35,560 nt of DNA from Bacteroides sp. (lineage in GTDB: Bacteria > Bacteroidota > Bacteroidia > Bacteroidales > Muribaculaceae): positions 1 to 35,560 of the forward strand of contig JAAVDD010000014.1 of the NCBI GenBank assembly GCA_014801985.1, read 5' to 3'. The notes under the pieces are model-generated. The model did not search any database and was not told the DNA's origin. It was given only the letters and a program-made list of their open reading frames with translations. Position 1 is the first letter of the stretch. Each line of letters starts with the position of its first letter. Below, one piece after another: positions 15,733 through 24,295 of this stretch. Both the position numbers and the translations under genes were made by a program.

Positions 15733-15817
15733 AAATCTATACCAGAAAACCCTCCTGTCATTTATTTTGTTAGAAATGAATAGGCTATATATTCTTATTC
15801 ACCTTAATGCAATAATT

Positions 15818-16399
15818 ATGCTTGAAAATCTGAAAAAATACCATATTCTGTTGGCAAGTAAATCTCCCCGACGACGTGAACTCTTATCGGAACTCCGGAT
15901 TCAATTTAATCCTATTTCAATCGGAGGAATAGATGAGTCCTACCCCGATAATATACCAAAGGTGGACGTCCCTCAATATATTGCCGACCGTAAGGCCGAT
16001 GCATATCTGTCGTTCATCACTGAAAACGAGATGGTCATCACGGCCGATACGCTTGTGATTAAAGATGAGCATATTTTCGGAAAACCGCATTCGGAAGATG
16101 AGGCTTTTAAAATGCTGATGGAGTTATCCGGCAATGTCCATCTTGTCGTCACCGGGGTTTGCATCGTCACCAAGGATCGACGGATTTCTTTCACCTCCAC
16201 CACAGAAGTGAAGTTTTCAAATATATCCGAGGAGGATGCCAGATATTATATCGACAATTTCCGCCCCCTCGACAAGGCCGGCTCATACGGTATTCAGGAA
16301 TGGATCGGGTGCATTGCGGTGGAATGGATTAAGGGTAGCTTCTATAATGTGATGGGGCTCCCTATCCATCGTCTTTATCAGGAATTAAAAATATTTTGA
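15818..16399 (+). CDS. maf: Maf-family nucleotide pyrophosphatase
   Basis: 193 residues from the ATG at 15818. The frame is open back to 15716, but residues upstream are hydrophobic and unlike the family, while MLENLKKYHILLASKSPRRR is the usual Maf start. Motifs: LASKSPRRRELL (substrate phosphate binding), MVITADTLVI with the catalytic Asp, GKPHSEDEAFKML, VVTGVCIVT, DKAGSYGIQEWIG, and YNVMGLPIHRL. Maf proteins hydrolyse dTTP, UTP and modified nucleotides to monophosphates and can inhibit septum formation. It is the last gene of the plus-strand group and is followed by a strong bidirectional terminator. Confidence 0.93.
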   Translation: MLENLKKYHILLASKSPRRRELLSELRIQFNPISIGGIDESYPDNIPKVDVPQYIADRKADAYLSFITENEMVITADTLVIKDEHIFGKPHSEDEAFKMLMELSGNVHLVVTGVCIVTKDRRISFTSTTEVKFSNISEEDARYYIDNFRPLDKAGSYGIQEWIGCIAVEWIKGSFYNVMGLPIHRLYQELKIF

Positions 16400-16421
16400 T
16401 GTTTAATAATGTAGGTAAAAC

Positions 16422-16456
16422 AATAACGGTTCCGTCGATTTGACGGAACCGTTATT
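16422..16456. terminator. Bidirectional terminator between maf and the ROK kinase
   Basis: AATAACGGTTCCGTC at 16422-16436 pairs perfectly over 15 bp with GACGGAACCGTTATT at 16442-16456, with a 5-base loop. It lies 22 bp after maf and 24 bp after the convergent kinase gene. Confidence 0.9.
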
Positions 16457-16480
16457 ATATTCTTTAAATCGGAGAAGCAT

Positions 16481-17512
16481 TTATGCTTTCTCAGTCTCAT
16501 CCTCATGTTTTGAGGCAGCAGCCGTAGCGGGAGCCTCATATTTATACTTTGCTTCCCATCCGAGAGCAGAAGCGCCCAATACAGCAGCATCGCTCTCCTT
16601 CAGCTCGGAGATAATAACCTTTGTCTTACCCTTAAAGATGGGGAAGATATTTTTATCAAGAGATTCCTGAAGAGGACGGAGAAGGAGATCGCCGCTCTTT
16701 GCAAGACCGCCGAAAAGAATGATCGCCTGCGGACTGGAGAAGACAATCATATCGGCAATAGCCTCACCAAGAAGTTTGCCTGTGTATTCAAACACATCCT
16801 TTGCAATTGCATCTCCGGCCATCGCTGCATCATAGACATCCTTGGATGTGATATCCTCTATGTCAAGATTGCGCAGGAGAGAAGGCTCGTTGCGGATTTC
16901 AAGGAATTCACGTGCAGTGCGTGCCACACCGGTTGCAGAACAGTAAGCCTCAAGACATCCTGTACGGCCACAACCGCAGATACGACCGTTGTTACGCTTC
17001 ATCACTACATGACCCAGCTCACCGGCATTACCGTCATGGCCATATACGAGCTGACCATTGACAACGATACCTGAACCGACACCTGTTCCGAGAGTAATCA
17101 TGATGAAATCTTTCATACCACGGGCTGCGCCGTATGTCATCTCACCCAGAGCTGCTGCATTGGCATCATTGGTGATGGACACCGGTATGCCTCCGAAAGC
17201 CTTGCTCACGGTCTCTGCCAACGGAATGATCGGGCCCCATGGCAAGTTTGGCGGGTTAACAATCTCTCCTGTATAATAGTTGGCATTAGGCGCGCCTATA
17301 CCGATACCCTGGATTTTTCCCTCTGCCTCGTTGAGTTTTATCAGGCGTTCTGCCCCTGCATGGAGCTCTTTGATATAGTCGTCGAAATTCGCATGCTTAC
17401 GAGTCTTGATGCTGTCGCTGGCAACAACATGTCCACGGGCATCCACGATACCGAACACTGTGTTTGTACCGCCTATGTCTATGCCCATCACGTATGGCTT
17501 GATCATTGTCAT
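16481..17512 (-). CDS. ROK-family sugar kinase (glucokinase-like)
   Basis: 343 residues, cytoplasmic. Phosphorylates a hexose, most likely glucose, using ATP. GIDIGGTNTVFGIVDARG at about 10-27 is the ATP phosphate loop. VSITNDANAAALGEMTYG near 115 carries the catalytic Asp of the ROK family. ELGHVVMKRNNGRICGCGRTGCLEAYCS (about 165-192) holds the His and three Cys of the ROK zinc site. FEYTGKLLGEAIADMIVFSSPQ is typical of bacterial glucokinases. No helix-turn-helix is present, so it is an enzyme and not a ROK repressor. The C-terminal tail (AAASKHEDETEKA) is charged and probably disordered. It is a single-gene unit with promoter at 17767-17798 and a leader of about 245 nt. Confidence 0.9.
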   Translation of the reverse strand: MTMIKPYVMGIDIGGTNTVFGIVDARGHVVASDSIKTRKHANFDDYIKELHAGAERLIKLNEAEGKIQGIGIGAPNANYYTGEIVNPPNLPWGPIIPLAETVSKAFGGIPVSITNDANAAALGEMTYGAARGMKDFIMITLGTGVGSGIVVNGQLVYGHDGNAGELGHVVMKRNNGRICGCGRTGCLEAYCSATGVARTAREFLEIRNEPSLLRNLDIEDITSKDVYDAAMAGDAIAKDVFEYTGKLLGEAIADMIVFSSPQAIILFGGLAKSGDLLLRPLQESLDKNIFPIFKGKTKVIISELKESDAAVLGASALGWEAKYKYEAPATAAASKHEDETEKA

Positions 17513-18021
17513 AATTAGTAGATTTTATATTTTAGGTTTGACTTCTCTCTTTTTTGGGTTGTAATCTCCATATCGTGAGGCCGGGGAGAAAACCTCTTAA
17601 GGGGATTCTTTTCACTCTATTTTGACTTAACGAGCAGGGAGAGATTCGCGTTCAGAAATATGTTGTGAAACATTTTTGAAACACATTTTGACATACGTCT
17701 GAAGAACTGTTAAGGCTAACTGAAACAAGGTTAACTGCATTGAGCATGGTTATATACCTCTGTTCTGCAAATTTACAAAATATTCTTTAATTACAAAACA
17801 ATCACACCGAAAAATGCACAAATTCCTGATATATTTTCTTCTCTTTACATCCATTCTGCAAGACAATAATTCAGAATGCGAAGTAAGAAACTTTCTATCC
17901 TGCCGAACTCATTTTAATATTCAAACGTTAATATTACAAACGAAGAAATTAACTGATGTCTCCGTTCCTCACTCATTGTCGAGGTCACGAGAGGATGCGG
18001 AGTCCTTAATCTATTTAATAT
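17513..18021. promoter_or_regulatory. Divergent intergenic region, kinase leader and clpB upstream region
   Basis: 509 bp with no convincing gene. 17513-17766 would be the transcribed leader of the ROK kinase. It contains repeated TGTTTCA-type words on the minus strand (around 17666-17690) and no riboswitch fold I recognise. 17800-18021 lies ahead of clpB. It has a short hairpin, ATTCTG 17851-17856 with CAGAAT near 17872-17877, and a purine-rich stretch with no obvious -7/-33 pair, no CIRCE and no sigma-32-type box. The 72-codon open frame at 17814-18032 has no family features and I do not count it. Confidence 0.5.
17767..17798 (-). promoter_or_regulatory. Promoter for the ROK kinase
   Basis: On the minus strand: TTTTG (complement of 17794-17798) as the -33 element, 18 bp spacer, TAAATTTGC (complement of 17767-17775) as the -7 element. 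It lies about 255 bp ahead of the kinase start codon. Confidence 0.75.
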
Positions 18022-20625
18022 ATGAATTTTAATAATTTCACTATCAAATCGCAGGAGATTGTCCAGAAGGCCATTGACTACACAAAGCAGGCCGGACAAC
18101 AGCAGATCGAACCTGTCCATTTGCTTAAGGCGATTATTTCTGAAGGTGAGACTATTGTCAATTTCATTTTCCAGAAATTGGGCGCCAACCTGAACGGTGT
18201 GAAAATGGCGGTCGATCAGGCTATCGCCACCCTCCCGAAAGTCAGCGGGGGCGATGTTTTTCTTAGCCGTGAATCTAACGATGCCCTCCAGAAAGCTATA
18301 GATTTCTCTAAGTCTATGGGTGATGAGTATGTCTCTGTGGAGGCTATGCTCATGGGTATCCTTAAATCAAAAAGCAAGGCTTCCCAGATTCTTAAAGATA
18401 ACGGTATCACTGAAGATGGCTTGAAAGCCGCTATTCAGGAACTTAGAAAGGGAAACACCGTGAAAGACCAGAGTGCCGAGGAGTCTTATCAGGCTCTAAG
18501 CAAATATGCAATCAACCTTAACGACCGCGCACGTAACGGTAAGCTCGATCCGGTGATCGGCCGTGATGAGGAGATTCGTCGAGTGCTTCAGATTCTTTCG
18601 CGTCGTACAAAGAACAACCCGATGCTCGTCGGTGAGCCCGGTACCGGTAAGACAGCAATCGCCGAAGGTCTTGCAATGCGTATCGTCAGAGGTGATGTCC
18701 CTGAAAATCTTAAATCGAAGCAGATTTTCTCTCTTGATATGGGTGCCCTCGTAGCCGGTGCAAAATATAAAGGTGAGTTTGAGGAGCGTCTGAAAGCAAT
18801 TGTGAATGAGGTGACACAGAGCGACGGCGAAATTATCCTCTTTATCGATGAGATTCATACTCTTGTCGGTGCCGGTAAAGGTGAAGGCGCCATGGATGCC
18901 GCCAACATTCTTAAACCTGCCCTCGCTCGTGGAGAACTCCGTTCAATCGGTGCAACCACGCTCGATGAATATCAGAAATATTTCGAAAAGGATAAAGCCC
19001 TTGAGCGTCGTTTCCAGAAAGTGATGGTTGATGAGCCGGATGAAATGTCAGCTATCTCTATCCTTCGTGGACTAAAGGAGCGTTATGAAAACCACCATAA
19101 GGTGCGCATCATGGATGAGGCGATTATCGCCGCCGTTCAACTGAGCGTACGCTATATCACTGATCGTTTCCTCCCGGATAAGGCTATCGACCTTGTGGAT
19201 GAGGCAGCTTCAAAACTTCGTCTGGAAATGGATTCCCAGCCCCAGGCTCTCGATGAGGCTTCAAGAAAGATCAAACAGCTTGAAATCGAACGTGAGGCTA
19301 TAAAGCGTGAGAATGACACATATAAGCTGAAGGAGATTGATGAAGACCTTGCCAACCTCCGCGACACTGAGAAGTCTCTTCGTGCCAAATGGCAGGCTGA
19401 GAAGACTGAGATCAACAAGATTCAGCAGAATAAGATCGATATCGAGCAACTCAACTATGAGGCTGAGCGTGCCGAGCGTGAAGGCGATTATGCAAAGGTT
19501 GCTGAAATCCGCTACTCCAAGATCAAATCCAAAGAGGATGAGAACAAGGCCATTCAGGAGAAACTTCGTCAGCTTCAGGGCGAAGGCGCTATGATTAAGG
19601 AGGAAGTCGACGCCGAGGATATCGCCGAAGTTGTGAGCCGCTGGACCGGAATTCCTGTTAAGAAGATGGCCCAGAGCGAGAAGGAAAAACTTCTCCATCT
19701 TGAAGAGGAACTTCACAAACGTGTAGTTGGTCAGGAGGATGCAATCCGTGCCGTCTCCGATGCAGTGCGTCGTTCTCGTGCAGGTCTTAACGATCCTCGC
19801 CGTCCTATCGGTTCTTTCATCTTCCTCGGTACGACCGGTGTCGGTAAGACTGAGCTTGCAAAGGCTTTGGCCGAATACCTCTTCGATGATGAGGATATGA
19901 TGACACGTATCGATATGTCGGAGTATATGGAGAAGCATTCTGTGTCTCGACTTGTCGGAGCGCCTCCGGGATACGTCGGTTATGACGAGGGTGGTCAGCT
20001 TACTGAGGCCGTACGTCGTAAACCTTACTCTGTTGTCCTCTTCGATGAGATTGAGAAGGCTAATCCGGATGTATTCAATATCCTTCTGCAGGTCCTTGAC
20101 GATGGTCGTCTTACCGATAATAAGGGACGTTTCATCAACTTCAAGAACACAATCATCATCATGACCTCCAACATGGGATCGGATATCATCCGTGATAACT
20201 TCAAGGGATTTGCCGAGAAGAATGAGGAGGAGAAGGAGAATGTCATCTCCACAACCAAGCAGGATGTTATGGATCGTCTAAAACAGATTATCCGTCCTGA
20301 GTTCCTCAACCGTATCGATGAGACCGTGATGTTCACCCCGCTCGACAAGAAGGAGATTCTTGAGATTGTCGAGATTCAGGTGAAGAGCGTTCAGAAGATG
20401 CTTGCCTCAAATGGCATAACCTTAAAGGTTACAAAAGAAGCTCTCGAACTTCTCGCAGAAGATGGCTACGATCCTGAATTTGGAGCACGTCCTGTGAAGA
20501 GAACTATCCAGCGTATGGTGCTTAATCAGCTCTCAAAGGATATTCTTGCCCAGAAAGTGGATCGTGAACACCCGATTATTATCGATAGAAAAGGCGATGA
20601 ACTTGTCTTTGTAAATAAAAAATAA
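18022..20625 (+). CDS. clpB: ATP-dependent disaggregase ClpB
   Basis: 867 residues, normal length. Hexameric AAA+ chaperone that pulls proteins out of aggregates together with DnaK. Order: Clp N domain (1-145, [20 protein letters not shown]), NBD1 with Walker A GEPGTGKT at 204-211 and Walker [16 protein letters not shown], long coiled-coil middle domain (about 400-530, many Lys/Glu), NBD2 with Walker A GTTGVGKT at 603-610, [20 protein letters not shown], and the D2 small domain ending the protein ([20 protein letters not shown]). The coiled-coil middle domain distinguishes it from ClpA and ClpC. dnaK, its partner, ends near the left edge of the window. A strong terminator follows; no heat-shock operator was recognised upstream. 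Confidence 0.97.
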   Translation: MNFNNFTIKSQEIVQKAIDYTKQAGQQQIEPVHLLKAIISEGETIVNFIFQKLGANLNGVKMAVDQAIATLPKVSGGDVFLSRESNDALQKAIDFSKSMGDEYVSVEAMLMGILKSKSKASQILKDNGITEDGLKAAIQELRKGNTVKDQSAEESYQALSKYAINLNDRARNGKLDPVIGRDEEIRRVLQILSRRTKNNPMLVGEPGTGKTAIAEGLAMRIVRGDVPENLKSKQIFSLDMGALVAGAKYKGEFEERLKAIVNEVTQSDGEIILFIDEIHTLVGAGKGEGAMDAANILKPALARGELRSIGATTLDEYQKYFEKDKALERRFQKVMVDEPDEMSAISILRGLKERYENHHKVRIMDEAIIAAVQLSVRYITDRFLPDKAIDLVDEAASKLRLEMDSQPQALDEASRKIKQLEIEREAIKRENDTYKLKEIDEDLANLRDTEKSLRAKWQAEKTEINKIQQNKIDIEQLNYEAERAEREGDYAKVAEIRYSKIKSKEDENKAIQEKLRQLQGEGAMIKEEVDAEDIAEVVSRWTGIPVKKMAQSEKEKLLHLEEELHKRVVGQEDAIRAVSDAVRRSRAGLNDPRRPIGSFIFLGTTGVGKTELAKALAEYLFDDEDMMTRIDMSEYMEKHSVSRLVGAPPGYVGYDEGGQLTEAVRRKPYSVVLFDEIEKANPDVFNILLQVLDDGRLTDNKGRFINFKNTIIIMTSNMGSDIIRDNFKGFAEKNEEEKENVISTTKQDVMDRLKQIIRPEFLNRIDETVMFTPLDKKEILEIVEIQVKSVQKMLASNGITLKVTKEALELLAEDGYDPEFGARPVKRTIQRMVLNQLSKDILAQKVDREHPIIIDRKGDELVFVNKK

Positions 20626-20643
20626 ATACCAATATTATCCTCA

Positions 20644-20687
20644 ATAAAATAAGGGACATGGCTTTCGGGCCGTGTCCCTTATTTTAT
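20644..20687. terminator. Bidirectional terminator after clpB
   Basis: A 19-bp stem, 20644-20662 with 20669-20687 (core AAGGGACA/TGTCCCTT, one G-U pair), 6-base loop, with A and T runs at the outer ends. It separates clpB from the convergent lipoprotein gene ending at 20700. Confidence 0.92.
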
Positions 20688-20699
20688 CTTATCGGTTTT

Positions 20700-21086
20700 T
20701 TATTTGTTTCTCTCCTTTTTGTATTCGCTCATCACCTTATTTAACTTCCGTTTATTGGAATTGGAAAGCTGATCTGAACGGGAATCAATGAAGAGACCAA
20801 AATAAACAAGATATTTTCCAAGAGCTTTACCTTCATCTGATTTGTAGAATTCTTTTTCTTTCTCCTCATTATCGGCATACTCCTTATCCTTTTCTTTCAT
20901 TACGGTCAGAATCCCATCCAACTGATTTATGATCTCCGTGTAGTCAGCGTCGGTGAGTTCCTGCTTGCTGTCTATTTTCTCCTGAAGGGCCGCACATTTC
21001 TCCGGATTATATACGCTCGGACCCGAGCAAGCCACCAAAATGAACATGGCCCATAGAGCCCACAAACTTTTTATTATTCCTTTCAT
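20700..21086 (-). CDS. Small lipoprotein of unknown function
   Basis: I do not recognise a family. 128 residues. MKGIIKSLWALWAMFILVAC is a lipoprotein signal with lipobox LVAC, acylated Cys at residue 20, followed by Ser-Gly, so it is probably carried to the outer membrane or kept in the periplasm. The mature part is charged and helical: VYNPEKCAALQEKIDSKQEL, YTEIINQLDGILTVMKEKDK, a Glu/Lys-rich coiled stretch, and a basic end KLNKVMSEYKKERNK. It starts 15 bp after the neighbouring exported protein, so the two are one transcript. It is the last gene of the minus-strand run that includes sprA and the two-component genes. Confidence 0.75.
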   Translation of the reverse strand: MKGIIKSLWALWAMFILVACSGPSVYNPEKCAALQEKIDSKQELTDADYTEIINQLDGILTVMKEKDKEYADNEEKEKEFYKSDEGKALGKYLVYFGLFIDSRSDQLSNSNKRKLNKVMSEYKKERNK

Positions 21087-21101
21087 ATCTATTGATATTA
21101 T

Positions 21102-21716
21102 TTATTCCGGTGTTTCATCCCAGAAGATGGGCACATTCTTTAATGTAAGGTTTCCCTTATGATATGCATCGATCAGGATACCGAATTTCACCATTGGCAT
21201 AACCTCGGTACTCTTCTTGATTTCGGTAAACATTATGGCCGGTTGATTCATCACCACACTCACCGGTATCCCTTCGGGAGTATCAAAGGAGAATGTACCA
21301 TTGGAATCCGTATTATATACCTTACCACTTGCATCCACGGCAATCATTTTTTCATTATTGATACTCCCACCGAAAGAAGCCTTGCTGGCAGGCTCTTTCA
21401 TCATCACCTTCAACACGAGGTAAGCATCACCATAGTTCTCACTTGTCGTGATACCATACAGACCCACTGGAGTTACATCTATATATTCCGCCATAGGATT
21501 GATCATCTCTATACCGTTCTCAAATTTTGTGGCAACAGCCTTGGCGGTATTCTTTTGGTTTGAATTGTCAGTAGTCGTATTCGAGACTTTTTCTAACGCC
21601 TGCTTCCCTTTTTTAAGTAACCCTCCGAGTCCCTGTGCTTCGGCAGAGAATGGATTGAGCGCAGCGATTACTGCAACCAATGCCAATACAAATAAATTTT
21701 TTCTCATTTTAATCAT
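21102..21716 (-). CDS. Exported protein of unknown function
   Basis: I do not recognise a family. 204 residues. MRKNLFVLALVAVIAALNPF (starting at the second Met, 21707) followed by SAEAQG gives a Sec signal peptide with cleavage likely after AEA. The mature part has a Gly/Lys-rich start (GLGGLLKKGKQALEKV), then a beta-rich region of about 130 residues (TPVGLYGITTSENYGDAYLV, KMIAVDASGKVYNTDSNGTF). It could be a small periplasmic or surface beta domain. The lipoprotein gene follows 15 bp later. Upstream of it, between 21717 and 21760, is a weak -7 element (TTAACTTTTT) on the minus strand, so a separate promoter is possible. Confidence 0.75.
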   Translation of the reverse strand: MIKMRKNLFVLALVAVIAALNPFSAEAQGLGGLLKKGKQALEKVSNTTTDNSNQKNTAKAVATKFENGIEMINPMAEYIDVTPVGLYGITTSENYGDAYLVLKVMMKEPASKASFGGSINNEKMIAVDASGKVYNTDSNGTFSFDTPEGIPVSVVMNQPAIMFTEIKKSTEVMPMVKFGILIDAYHKGNLTLKNVPIFWDETPE

Positions 21717-21755
21717 CCTAAAAAGTTAATTATTTGATTTATTGAATTCAGGGAC

Positions 21756-21769
21756 GGGATTTAAATCCC
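21756..21769. other. Palindrome at the end of the response-regulator gene
   Basis: GGGATTTAAATCCC is a 14-bp perfect palindrome overlapping the stop codon of the response regulator at 21761. It could be a weak hairpin separating this gene from the exported protein gene downstream. No T tract follows. Confidence 0.4.
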
Positions 21770-22408
21770 CTTTTTCAAGTATCCCTTGTTAATTGCTTTC
21801 ATAATTAGATCCGCCACATTAACAGCTCCTAACTTGGCAAATAGAGCCTTTCGATGTGCCTCCACTGTATTATCCGAGACAAACATAATTGCTGCAATCT
21901 CCCTCGAAGTCTTTCCAAGTGCAATATATTGGAGAACTTCAAGCTCTCTTGTTGATGGGTGGGCCGAATTATCTTCAGCCATCTTAAGGGTCTTCATCAC
22001 CTCATCGCAATAATATCTCCTTCCTTGAAGGATCTCCTCAATTGCAAAGACAATTTCTCTACCGTCTCCCGATTTATACACTATGGCATTTACATTCTTG
22101 GAAAGAAGTCGGCGTAATGTCCAAATCTCATCATGGATGGTGCTGACAATAATGTTGGCCTCCGGCATACGGGCACGTATTTTCTCTATCAATACGAATC
22201 CGTCTATATCCGGAAGTTCGAGGTCTATTATATAGAAATCATATAATAAACCTGTATCAATTGCCGAAATTAACGCAGTGGCCGTGCTGTATTTATCCAC
22301 ATGGCCGGCGCCATAACTCATCAGGACAGCGTTCATCCCTTCCCTTATTAAATCGTGATCATCAACAACGGCTATTTTCATTTGGGATAGTATGTCCTTA
22401 ACACTCAT
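21761..22408 (-). CDS. LuxR/NarL-family response regulator
   Basis: 215 residues from the first ATG. A start at residue 10 (MKIAVVDDHDLIREGMNAVL, ATG at 22381) fits the family better, since receiver domains begin at that strand. Receiver domain: VVDDHD acidic pocket, FYIIDLELPDIDGF with the phosphorylated Asp, IIVSTIHDE, IVYKSG with the conserved Lys. Output domain (about 150-215): STRELEVLQYIALGKTSREI, FVSDNTVEAHRKALFAKLGA, a NarL-type helix-turn-helix. It binds DNA after phosphorylation by the sensor kinase encoded just upstream (105 bp gap containing a palindrome). Targets are unknown; sprA or the exported proteins are natural candidates by position. Confidence 0.92.
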   Translation of the reverse strand: MSVKDILSQMKIAVVDDHDLIREGMNAVLMSYGAGHVDKYSTATALISAIDTGLLYDFYIIDLELPDIDGFVLIEKIRARMPEANIIVSTIHDEIWTLRRLLSKNVNAIVYKSGDGREIVFAIEEILQGRRYYCDEVMKTLKMAEDNSAHPSTRELEVLQYIALGKTSREIAAIMFVSDNTVEAHRKALFAKLGAVNVADLIMKAINKGYLKKGI

Positions 22409-22439
22409 CTCCAGGCGATTTATATAAAAAATTTTTTTT

Positions 22440-22486
22440 ACAAAATTACTTCGCCTTTAGATGCCAATCAATTACGGAAATCCGTA
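22440..22486 (-). promoter_or_regulatory. Possible promoter and palindromic site before the response regulator
   Basis: On the minus strand a TAATTTTG element (complement of 22441-22448) matches TAnnTTTG, with TTGG (complement of 22464-22467) upstream at a slightly short 15-bp spacing. TACGGA-AA-TCCGTA at 22473-22486 is a perfect 14-bp palindrome just upstream of these, at a place where a dimeric activator could bind. It may be an autoregulatory site. Inferred. Confidence 0.4.
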
Positions 22487-22513
22487 GTTTTTCTAAGATA
22501 ATATAAATAAATT

Positions 22514-24277
22514 TCAAACTTTTGCTGTCAACAACACTTCTGTGCCCTCTTTTTCTGGTGATTGGATGTTCAATGTGCCTTTTATTGAATTTGCTCGTTT
22601 CTTTATCGAATCCAGTCCAGCCCCTTTTTCTTTAAAATCTTTAAAACTGCCGTTATCCTTCACTCTTAAAGTGATAAGGCCATCTATAAATGTCATATCC
22701 ACACGGATTTCATCTGCCCCGGAATGTTTAAGTGCATTTCCGACAGCTTCCTGAGCAATTCGATATATCTCCAAGGATATGAAATCAGGAATATCCCCCC
22801 AACTCCCATTCGAGAGTTCTGAAGAATAAATTATTTTCACTTTTCCCATCGAGGCAGATTCCTGTTTTGTCAAGAAGAACCTCAATACTTCATCAAGGGT
22901 AGCGTAAGTAAACTCCGGAGGCATAAGCTCATGAGAGATTCTTCTGACCGATTCCCGACATGTTTCAATAAGATTGGCGGTGGTCTCAATAGGACATCCG
23001 TTTTGAATGTTCATCTGGACAGCCAACAGATCATTGCAGACTCCGTCATGAAGCTCTTTGGCCATTCTGTTCCTTTCATTCTCCAGTCCTTCGATGTATT
23101 GACGGGTCAATTGGATTCCTGTCTCGGTTCTCAAATTTGCAAACTCTATCTCCTTCTTGAGTCTGAGACGACGCTGGCGGGTGGCATATAATAGGAAAAT
23201 GATTATTGCGAGCAGTAACAGACCGGCAACGGCAAGCAGCCATACAAAGGTATTTGCTCTTTTGGCTTCGCTTTGTGCCAATGCAAGCTGGGTCTCTTTA
23301 GTCTCATATTTCACTGTCAAATCCCTGAGACTCTCCGCTTTCTCAGCTTCCCATAGACTATCTCTCAACTCATTGCTCTCCAACAATGTTTTATAAGCGT
23401 TCTGATATTCTCCTAACGCAGCATAAGAGATATGCTTGTTATTATACACATCAAACTTAACGAATGGGAGCTTGTCAATCCCCTCCAATGATAATATCTT
23501 GTCAAACCATTGCAAGGCCTCTCTCTGGTCGTCATGTTTCAAGGCAATCGAACATTCCGCCTGATAATAGACCAGCAAAGCCATTACTGACGAGACTTCA
23601 GGAAGAAGTTTGACACAACGATTTCTCCATTCCTGGGCCTTCCCGACATTTCCTAATCTATCTTCTATCAGCATTGTATAGGCGGATGCACGAAAGGCTG
23701 CCTCTGCATTGTCGATCTTTTCAGCACTCTTATATGCCAACGCTTGATATTCAGAAGCCTCTTCCAACTTACCACAACCAGTAAGTACGGAACCTACCAC
23801 CCCGAAAACAGTACTTTTGAATTCCTCATCATTGCTCCGCGATGCCCATTCTCCTGCAAGCAAGGCATTCTTGACTGCCTCATCCTTATGCTGCATATCA
23901 AGATTGAGCACCGCCAGATTAATATATAATGAAGCGGCCTCCTCTATTGATTCCTGATTCTGATTGGCACGGTATTCTTTGGTGGTAACTATTTCAAGGG
24001 CTGACTCGTAGCATTTAAGTGCTTCCTCTATCCTACCTGACGACCGCAAATATACCCCTTGACCTGCCTGAGCGCCGACAATCATCACCTTGTCGCCCTT
24101 TTCCTTTGCAAGCCTAATTGCCTTCTCCCCTACGATCAGCGCAGAATCGGTGCGTCCGATATTGTGAAGGCTATCTGAAATCTCCCTCAAACGAATAATC
24201 TCATCATTGTTTCCCTTCACGGAAAAGGGAGATAAAAGCAAAAATGCTAAAAATAGAGCACATAATGGAAAATTCAT
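22514..24277 (-). CDS. TPR-containing sensor histidine kinase (NarX/DesK type)
   Basis: 587 residues. Signal peptide at 1-22 (cleavage near SVKG), then TPR-like helical repeats in the periplasm (about 25-310: SALIVGEKAIRLAKEKGDKV, YLRSSGRIEEALKCYESALE). One membrane helix at 343-364, a short linker, and HisKA_3 with the phosphorylated His at 410 (NRMAKELHDGVCNDL). The HATPase domain spans about 480-587 with the N box IYRIAQEAVGNALKHSG (Glu510, Asn514), D541NG and GAGLDSI at 552-558. So the protein senses something outside the inner membrane and phosphorylates the LuxR-type regulator encoded next to it. It starts 18 bp after the sprA stop and looks co-transcribed with it. Confidence 0.92.
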   Translation of the reverse strand: MNFPLCALFLAFLLLSPFSVKGNNDEIIRLREISDSLHNIGRTDSALIVGEKAIRLAKEKGDKVMIVGAQAGQGVYLRSSGRIEEALKCYESALEIVTTKEYRANQNQESIEEAASLYINLAVLNLDMQHKDEAVKNALLAGEWASRSNDEEFKSTVFGVVGSVLTGCGKLEEASEYQALAYKSAEKIDNAEAAFRASAYTMLIEDRLGNVGKAQEWRNRCVKLLPEVSSVMALLVYYQAECSIALKHDDQREALQWFDKILSLEGIDKLPFVKFDVYNNKHISYAALGEYQNAYKTLLESNELRDSLWEAEKAESLRDLTVKYETKETQLALAQSEAKRANTFVWLLAVAGLLLLAIIIFLLYATRQRRLRLKKEIEFANLRTETGIQLTRQYIEGLENERNRMAKELHDGVCNDLLAVQMNIQNGCPIETTANLIETCRESVRRISHELMPPEFTYATLDEVLRFFLTKQESASMGKVKIIYSSELSNGSWGDIPDFISLEIYRIAQEAVGNALKHSGADEIRVDMTFIDGLITLRVKDNGSFKDFKEKGAGLDSIKKRANSIKGTLNIQSPEKEGTEVLLTAKV

Positions 24278-24295
24278 AATCGTGAGTTTTAGAGG

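Noticed and set aside
17814..18032. 72-codon frame upstream of clpB
   Set aside because: No family match or good start signal, and it overlaps the clpB start. Treated as intergenic.
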